Source of the DNA: JALYSX01 sp036510515
GTDB lineage: Bacteria > Vulcanimicrobiota > Vulcanimicrobiia > Vulcanimicrobiales > Vulcanimicrobiaceae
DNA length: 9,957 nt
Assembly: GCA_036510515.1 (NCBI GenBank)
Contig: DATCDS010000133.1
Location: forward strand, 1-9,957
Direction: 5' to 3'
In this document: in pieces, positions 6,540 to 9,957 of the stretch
Numbering within the stretch: position 1 is the first letter of the stretch
Layout: the number at the start of each line of letters is the position of its first letter
Translations under genes and position numbers: made by a program
Notes under the pieces: model-generated
The model's database searches: none
What the model was told of the DNA's origin: nothing
Seen by the model: the letters and a program-made list of their open reading frames with translations, nothing else

Positions 6540-7099
6540 CGCGCGAGCCTCCTCGATCCGGGGTCGGCCAGCGGCGTTTGCGCCCGACACTGCGGACATT
6601 CCTCGGGTGCGTACGACACGATCGGCAGATCCAGCAGCGCGAAGAACGGCACGCCGAACTCGGCCGCGCCGCGCTGCACGATCGCGCCGACGCCGGCGAC
6701 GGCCGCACCGCACGCGCGCACCACGTCGACCACTTCCCGAACCGATCCGCCGGTGGTAACGACGTCCTCGACGATCAGCGCGCGATCGTCGGCGTTCAGC
6801 ACGAAACCGCGTCGGAGCGCGGGCGCACCGTCTTGCTTTTCTACGAAGATCGCGTTGACGTGCAGGGCGCGCGCGACCTCGTATCCTAGGACGATGCCAC
6901 CCACCGCGGCACTCACCACGATCGTCGGACGCACCTTGGCAAACGATTGCGCGATGGCGCGCGCCATCGGCTCGAGCAACGCGGGGTCTTCCAGAATGCG
7001 AAACTTCTGCACGAAGCGATCGCTGTGCCGTCCGCTGCTCAAACGGAAATGACCCTCGAGCAACGCGCCGCGATCCTGGAGAACCGTCATCACGTTCAC
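6536..7099 (-). CDS. pyrE: Orotate phosphoribosyltransferase
   Basis: PyrE transfers ribose 5-phosphate from PRPP to orotate, giving OMP, the fifth step of UMP synthesis. The 187-residue product shows GALLEGHFRLSSGRHSD (11-27) and the type I phosphoribosyltransferase PRPP loop I-V-E-D-V-V-T-T-G-G-S (109-119), followed by a hood-like region. It ends with the extra tail YAPEECPQCRAQTPLADPGS (163-182), whose C-P-x-C pair occurs in a subgroup of PyrE proteins. The GTG at 7099 overlaps the pyrF stop as GTGA. An ATG at 7090 (three residues shorter) is an equally good alternative, and neither has a clear Shine-Dalgarno site. The stop overlaps the hisC ATG by four bases. Position between pyrF and hisC makes polycistronic expression with coupled translation very likely. 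Confidence 0.94.
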   Translation of the reverse strand: MNVMTVLQDRGALLEGHFRLSSGRHSDRFVQKFRILEDPALLEPMARAIAQSFAKVRPTIVVSAAVGGIVLGYEVARALHVNAIFVEKQDGAPALRRGFVLNADDRALIVEDVVTTGGSVREVVDVVRACGAAVAGVGAIVQRGAAEFGVPFFALLDLPIVSYAPEECPQCRAQTPLADPGSRRLAR

Positions 7100-7818
7100 G
7101 GGAGCGCGGCCCCGGCGGCGCGCATCTCGTCGAGAATGTCGACCGCGGCGGCGTGCGGATCGACGGCGCGCGCGATCGGACGGCCGACTACAACGTAATC
7201 GGCGCCGGCTCGCACCGCTTCGCCGGGCGTCGTGACGCGCTTTTGATCGCCGTGCGAATCGCCGGCCGGCCGAATGCCCGGCGTAAGCGTAAGAAAGTCC
7301 GAGCCGAAGAACGTCTTGAGATCGCGCGCTTCCAGCGCGCTGCAGACCACGCCCGGGCAACCCGCATCGCGCGCGAGCGCCGCCAGCCGGATCGCGTTCT
7401 CGCCCAAGCCGCCGTGCAAACCCAGTTCGCCCAAATCTACCGCCCCGATCGAGGTGAGAATCGTCACGCCGAAGACCATCGGCGCGCCGATGCCCAGTTC
7501 GCCGGCGCGCTCGTTGACCGAATCGATGGCCGCCCGCATCATCGCGTCGCCCCCGGACGCGTGCACGTTGATGATGTGTGCGCCCGGACGCACCAACTGA
7601 CGGATCGCCGCACCGACCGTGCGCGGAATATCGTGCAGTTTGGCGTCGACGAAGAACCGAACGTCGCGCGCTTCGCAATAGGAAAAGATGCGCTCGCCGT
7701 AGCCGAAGAGCGACTCCAGCCCGATCTTGAAGATCGGATCGAGATCGTACAGCGTGTCGATCAGTCGCTCGGCTTCTTCGGCCCGCTCGACGTCCAGCGC
7801 GACGATCAGCTGTGCCAC
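7096..7818 (-). CDS. pyrF: Orotidine 5'-phosphate decarboxylase
   Basis: PyrF decarboxylates OMP to UMP, the last step of de novo pyrimidine synthesis. It is a (beta/alpha)8 barrel acting as a dimer without cofactor. The 240-residue product contains VALDV (6-10, Asp9), FKIGLE (30-35, Lys31), the catalytic D-x-K-x-x-D array in FFVDAKLHDIPRTV (55-68; Asp58, Lys60, Asp63), the phosphate-binding LTPGIRPAGD (178-187, Arg183) and YVVVGRPI (208-215, Arg213). Every expected active-site residue is present. The GTG at 7818 is preferred because AGGGGTGA lies just upstream and the family begins within a few residues of the first strand. An in-frame ATG at 7845 would overlap pyrD by 20 bases and add nine residues. 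There are seven bases between the pyrD stop and this start. Confidence 0.95.
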   Translation of the reverse strand: MAQLIVALDVERAEEAERLIDTLYDLDPIFKIGLESLFGYGERIFSYCEARDVRFFVDAKLHDIPRTVGAAIRQLVRPGAHIINVHASGGDAMMRAAIDSVNERAGELGIGAPMVFGVTILTSIGAVDLGELGLHGGLGENAIRLAALARDAGCPGVVCSALEARDLKTFFGSDFLTLTPGIRPAGDSHGDQKRVTTPGEAVRAGADYVVVGRPIARAVDPHAAAVDILDEMRAAGAALP

Positions 7819-7825
7819 GGTCGGT

Positions 7826-8788
7826 TCACCCCTGGTCTCCTTCATAGTTCCCGGCGTCGAGGACGCCCACGTTGGCTTTCCCGACGATGTCGCGCAACGA
7901 CGCCAAGCCCCTTTGCGTCGCGTACTCCGCCAAGCCCGCAAGGATGCGCTCGGGAATCCGCGGGTCGGTGAAATTGCCGGTGCCGATCGAGATCGCGCTG
8001 GCGCCGGCCAACAAGAACTCCAGCGCGTCGGAGACCGTTTCGATGCCGCCCTGACCGACGATGGGAATGGTGACCGCGCGCGCGACCTCGTAGACCGCCA
8101 GCACCGCGATCGGCCGAATCGCGGGCCCGGAGAGCCCGCCGGTGACGTTGCCCAATCGCGGCCGCCAGCGATCCACGTCGATCGCCATCCCGCGCACCGT
8201 ATTGATGACGGCCAGCGCGTCGGCGCCCGCGGCCTGGGCCTCGCGCGCGATCTCCGCGATGTCGGTCACGTTGGGCGAGAGCTTCACGACGATCGGCTTG
8301 GAGGTCGTCGATCGCACCGCGCGCACGACCTTGCCGGTCGGGCCGGGGTCGCACGCAAACGTCTCTCCTTCGCTGGCGACGTTGGGACACGAGATGTTGA
8401 TCTCGACCGCCGCAATCTCATCGCGCGCGGCCAGTTTCTCGCAGACGTACGCGTAATCGTCGACGCAAAAGCCCGCAACGCTGCCGATCACCGCGCACGG
8501 CCGATTCGCAAACTTTGCCACATCGTGCTCCAGATACCAGTCGATGCCTGGATTCTGCAAGCCGATCGCGTTGAGCATTCCGCCGGGCGTCTGCACCAGC
8601 CGCGGCGTGGGATTTCCCAGCCGCGGCTCGCGCGTCACCGACTTCAACACGATCGCGCCGATTTTCGACAAATCCGCAAACGGCGCAAACTCCTCGCCGC
8701 TCCCGTAGCATCCGCTCCCCATCAACGTCGGATACGGCAGCTCCAGCGAACCAAGCCGCACCGAAAGGTCGATCCCCCCCATTACCAT
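7826..8788 (-). CDS. pyrD: Dihydroorotate dehydrogenase, class 1B catalytic subunit
   Basis: This is the FMN-containing catalytic subunit that oxidises dihydroorotate to orotate and passes electrons through PyrK to NAD+. The 320-residue barrel shows LMGSGCYGSG (22-31), VLKSVTREPRLGNPTPR (47-63), the substrate loop NAIGLQNPG (73-81), EINISCPNV with Cys134 as the catalytic base (129-137), VKLSPN (168-173), INTVRGM (195-201), GGLSGPAI (217-224) and the FMN phosphate site GQGGI (245-249) plus GTGNF (269-273). A cysteine base, rather than serine, and the adjacent pyrK gene identify a class 1B enzyme rather than the quinone-linked class 2. ATG at 8788 or 8782 are both possible. The second makes TAATG with the pyrK stop, so the start is uncertain by two residues. 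No strong Shine-Dalgarno site is seen, consistent with coupling to pyrK. Confidence 0.95.
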   Translation of the reverse strand: MVMGGIDLSVRLGSLELPYPTLMGSGCYGSGEEFAPFADLSKIGAIVLKSVTREPRLGNPTPRLVQTPGGMLNAIGLQNPGIDWYLEHDVAKFANRPCAVIGSVAGFCVDDYAYVCEKLAARDEIAAVEINISCPNVASEGETFACDPGPTGKVVRAVRSTTSKPIVVKLSPNVTDIAEIAREAQAAGADALAVINTVRGMAIDVDRWRPRLGNVTGGLSGPAIRPIAVLAVYEVARAVTIPIVGQGGIETVSDALEFLLAGASAISIGTGNFTDPRIPERILAGLAEYATQRGLASLRDIVGKANVGVLDAGNYEGDQG

Positions 8789-9633
8789 CGTAGCTCGTGG
8801 GACCAGAAGACGGGGCCTTCTTTGCAGATGCGGGCGTGGACGGTGTCGCTGCCGTGACGATCGGGGCCGGGGAACGGCGGGGCTTGAGCGCTATTGGCAT
8901 CGAGCGCGACGACGCAGCCCCAGCATCCGCCGACGCCGCATGCGAAGGTTTCTTCTAACGAGAGTTGCGCGCGCACGTCGTGTTGCGCCGCGATGCGCGC
9001 GACGGCTCGCAGCATCGGTGTCGGACCGCAGGCAAGGATCGACATCGGCGCGTTGGCGCGAATCGTGTCGCGCGTCGCAAGATCTCTGGAGAGCAACTCG
9101 GTGACGGGGCCGCGATGACCGGCGCTGCCGTCGTCGGTGGCCAAGTGAAGTTCGCAGCCTTCATCGGCGAAGCGCTGCGCTTCGACCAAACGCGCGGCGT
9201 TTCGCGCGCCGTAGTAGAGCCCCACGCGCGCGTCGCGACCGCGCAGCGCTCGCGCCGACAGCAAGACCGAAGCGATGCCCACGCCGCCGGCCACGATTGC
9301 GACATCGCCGCCGGCGGCGTCGTGATCGAAGCCGTTGCCCAGCGGCCCGAAGCAATCCAAGCGGTCGCCGGCGCGCAGCGCGGCCAGTTCCAACGTTCGC
9401 GGACCGCAGACGAAGAAGAGCAAGCAGACACGATCGCCGTCGACGTCGTAGACACCCAACGCGGTCGCGGCCGCGCCGCCGTGCGGCGGCACCACCATCA
9501 GGAACTGCCCGGGCTTGGTCACGCGCGCGAATCGCGGCGCGTTCAAAACGAGAATGACGACGTCGCGAGCCGGTTCGCGACGATCGAGCACGGTTGTTTC
9601 ATGGACCAGCGACGACGTTCCAACGGCCTCCAT
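8782..9633 (-). CDS. pyrK: Dihydroorotate dehydrogenase electron transfer subunit (PyrK)
   Basis: PyrK carries FAD and a [2Fe-2S] cluster and moves electrons from PyrD's FMN to NAD+. The 283-residue product has a ferredoxin-reductase-like layout: beta-barrel with KPGQFLMVVPP (40-50), DCFGPLGNGFD (93-103), the nucleotide-binding glycines VAGGVGIA (114-121), ACGPTPML (201-208), and a C-terminal cluster domain with Cys232, Cys237, Cys240 and Cys270 in CGVGGCWGC followed by ICKEGPVF. Identity and cluster site are clear. What is missing is the usual R-P-x-S FAD motif: the stretch after the first barrel strand reads ATALGVYDVDGD (56-67). The ATG at 9633 was chosen because the region before it is A/T-rich and non-coding in look. 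A purine-rich GGAGAAGAAG is 9-18 bases upstream. This is the first gene of the eight-gene minus-strand operon. Confidence 0.93.
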   Translation of the reverse strand: MEAVGTSSLVHETTVLDRREPARDVVILVLNAPRFARVTKPGQFLMVVPPHGGAAATALGVYDVDGDRVCLLFFVCGPRTLELAALRAGDRLDCFGPLGNGFDHDAAGGDVAIVAGGVGIASVLLSARALRGRDARVGLYYGARNAARLVEAQRFADEGCELHLATDDGSAGHRGPVTELLSRDLATRDTIRANAPMSILACGPTPMLRAVARIAAQHDVRAQLSLEETFACGVGGCWGCVVALDANSAQAPPFPGPDRHGSDTVHARICKEGPVFWSHELRW

Positions 9634-9689
9634 CGCGGTTGCTTCTTCTCCAAATTTTAAAAAAAGTCCGCGAGATTCGCTGAACCTTC
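9634..9689 (-). promoter_or_regulatory. Possible promoter and leader of the pyr operon
   Basis: Upstream of pyrK lies the most A/T-rich stretch of the window: on the minus strand, seven T then AAAATTT (9665-9652). Inside it TAAAAT (9659-9654) is a candidate -10, with TTCAGC at 9684-9679 as a poor -35 (19-base spacer), giving a leader of about 14 bases. Alternatives are TATAAC (9709-9704) and TATACT (9716-9711), which overlap the divergent promoter at 9690-9718. No PyrR site, riboswitch or convincing attenuator is visible. The assignment rests only on the position and the A/T content. Confidence 0.35.
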
Positions 9690-9718
9690 TTGTCGCAGCG
9701 GCCGTTATAGAGTATAGA
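9690..9718 (+). promoter_or_regulatory. Putative sigma70-type promoter of the 46-residue gene
   Basis: TTGTCG (9690-9695) and TATAGA (9713-9718) are separated by exactly 17 bases. Transcription would start near 9725, about 26 bases before the ATG at 9751, leaving room for the Shine-Dalgarno site at 9734-9740. This is the best two-box promoter in the window. It faces away from the pyr operon. Confidence 0.65.
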
Positions 9719-9733
9719 CAAGGAAACAATGGA

Positions 9734-9740
9734 AAGGAGG
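9734..9740 (+). promoter_or_regulatory. Strong Shine-Dalgarno site of the 46-residue gene
   Basis: AAGGAGG is followed by a 10-base spacer and ATG at 9751. It is a near-perfect match to the 16S rRNA tail and strong evidence that the short frame behind it is translated. Confidence 0.8.
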
Positions 9741-9750
9741 ATCCGGAAAA

Positions 9751-9891
9751 ATGGCAGGACTTATGGTCTTCAAATCCCTAGCCGACGCGTTAAGAGCGGG
9801 CTATCAGGTCTACGACCGCAATGCCGACGGGTATCTCGTCCGAACCCGAACCACAGCCGGATGGGCGATCGCACTCGTCTCGTGCAGATGA
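9751..9891 (+). CDS. Unknown 46-residue protein with its own transcription unit
   Basis: I do not recognise this protein. It has 46 residues: an N-terminal part with a short amphipathic helix (KSLADALRAGYQVY, 8-21), a charged turn (DRNADG, 22-27), then alternating residues that look like beta strands (YLVRTRTTAGWAIALV, 28-43), ending Ser-Cys-Arg. It has no cysteine pair, no signal peptide and no clear membrane segment; a cytoplasmic alpha-beta mini-protein is the simplest reading. Support for it being real is unusually good for its size: a two-box promoter with a 17-base spacer, AAGGAGG ten bases before the ATG, and a strong intrinsic terminator starting 10 bases after the stop. It is divergent from pyrK by 117 bases. 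Function is unknown; nothing ties it to pyrimidine synthesis except proximity. Confidence 0.75.
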   Translation: MAGLMVFKSLADALRAGYQVYDRNADGYLVRTRTTAGWAIALVSCR

Positions 9892-9901
9892 GATAAAAAG
9901 A

Positions 9902-9933
9902 ACCGCCGGGCAGCCGCCCGGCGGTCTTTTTTT
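9902..9933 (+). terminator. Intrinsic transcription terminator
   Basis: A perfect 10-base-pair GC-rich stem (ACCGCCGGGC, 9902-9911, with GCCCGGCGGT, 9916-9925) closes an AGCC loop and is followed by C and seven T (9927-9933). It begins 10 bases after the stop of the 46-residue gene. An A-rich stretch (ATAAAAAGAA) precedes the stem, so it may also work, more weakly, on a convergent transcript from the right. Positions 9934-9957 hold nothing I can assign. Confidence 0.95.
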
Positions 9934-9957
9934 AGCGCTGGTCGGGCGGTCCGGCCG

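Noticed and set aside
9659..9681. Possible attenuator of the pyr operon: GCGA-ATC-TCGC hairpin followed by GGAC and seven T on the minus strand.
   Set aside because: The stem is only four base pairs with a three-base loop and is separated from the T run by four bases, too weak for an intrinsic terminator. No alternative anti-terminator pairing or PyrR-type site is visible.
9932..9957. Possible C-terminal end of a convergent minus-strand gene (seven codons and TAA at 9934-9932).
   Set aside because: Only 26 bases are inside the window, with no recognisable sequence. It would make the terminator shared by two converging genes, but cannot be supported here.
1..9957. CRISPR array, tRNA/rRNA genes, insertion sequences, toxin-antitoxin or defence genes.
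   Set aside because: No regularly spaced repeats, tRNA-like cloverleaf, transposase motif or defence-protein motif was seen on either strand; almost all bases are explained by housekeeping genes.

Overview
This is a dense, high-GC bacterial chromosomal window made of housekeeping genes, with no sign of a phage, plasmid, insertion sequence, CRISPR array or defence island. GTG starts, 4-base stop/start overlaps and genes packed end to end are typical of a free-living high-GC bacterium. Gene content and style would fit an uncultured soil-type lineage such as Eremiobacterota/Vulcanimicrobiota (WPS-2). That assignment is a low-confidence impression, since no marker in the window proves it.

Layout. 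Positions 1-512 carry two minus-strand genes: a small four-cysteine zinc-ribbon protein (DUF5679 type, 363-512) and, behind its own TATAAT promoter, the N-terminal 90 residues of the ribonucleotide-reductase repressor NrdR (running off the left edge). NrdR appears to start at a CTG codon. Positions 614-3607 hold a plus-strand run dprA-rlmH-argS, in which each gene overlaps the next: DNA uptake/recombination mediator, 23S rRNA methyltransferase, arginyl-tRNA synthetase. Positions 9633 down to 3622 form one tightly packed minus-strand cluster: pyrK-pyrD-pyrF-pyrE-hisC-GNAT acetyltransferase-AI-2E family membrane protein-DUF6504 protein. Neighbours overlap or are separated by only a few bases, so this looks like a single operon convergent with argS. 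At the right end a divergent 46-residue unknown protein (9751-9891) has its own promoter, a strong Shine-Dalgarno site and a textbook intrinsic terminator.

How the genes work together. pyrK/pyrD encode the two subunits of an NAD-linked (class 1B) dihydroorotate dehydrogenase. pyrE and pyrF then convert orotate to UMP, so the last three steps of pyrimidine synthesis are encoded in pathway-related order. hisC, a PLP aminotransferase of histidine synthesis, is translationally coupled to pyrE. The last three genes (acetyltransferase, transporter-like permease, DUF6504) have no obvious link to pyrimidines and seem to be passengers on the same transcript.

Points worth a second look are mostly departures from family signatures inside otherwise intact genes: a CTG start and a CX4C zinc half-site in NrdR, the loss of both histidines of the HIGH motif in ArgS, the loss of the R-P-x-S FAD motif in PyrK, and the small orphan gene at the right end. 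No clearly new multi-gene system is visible.
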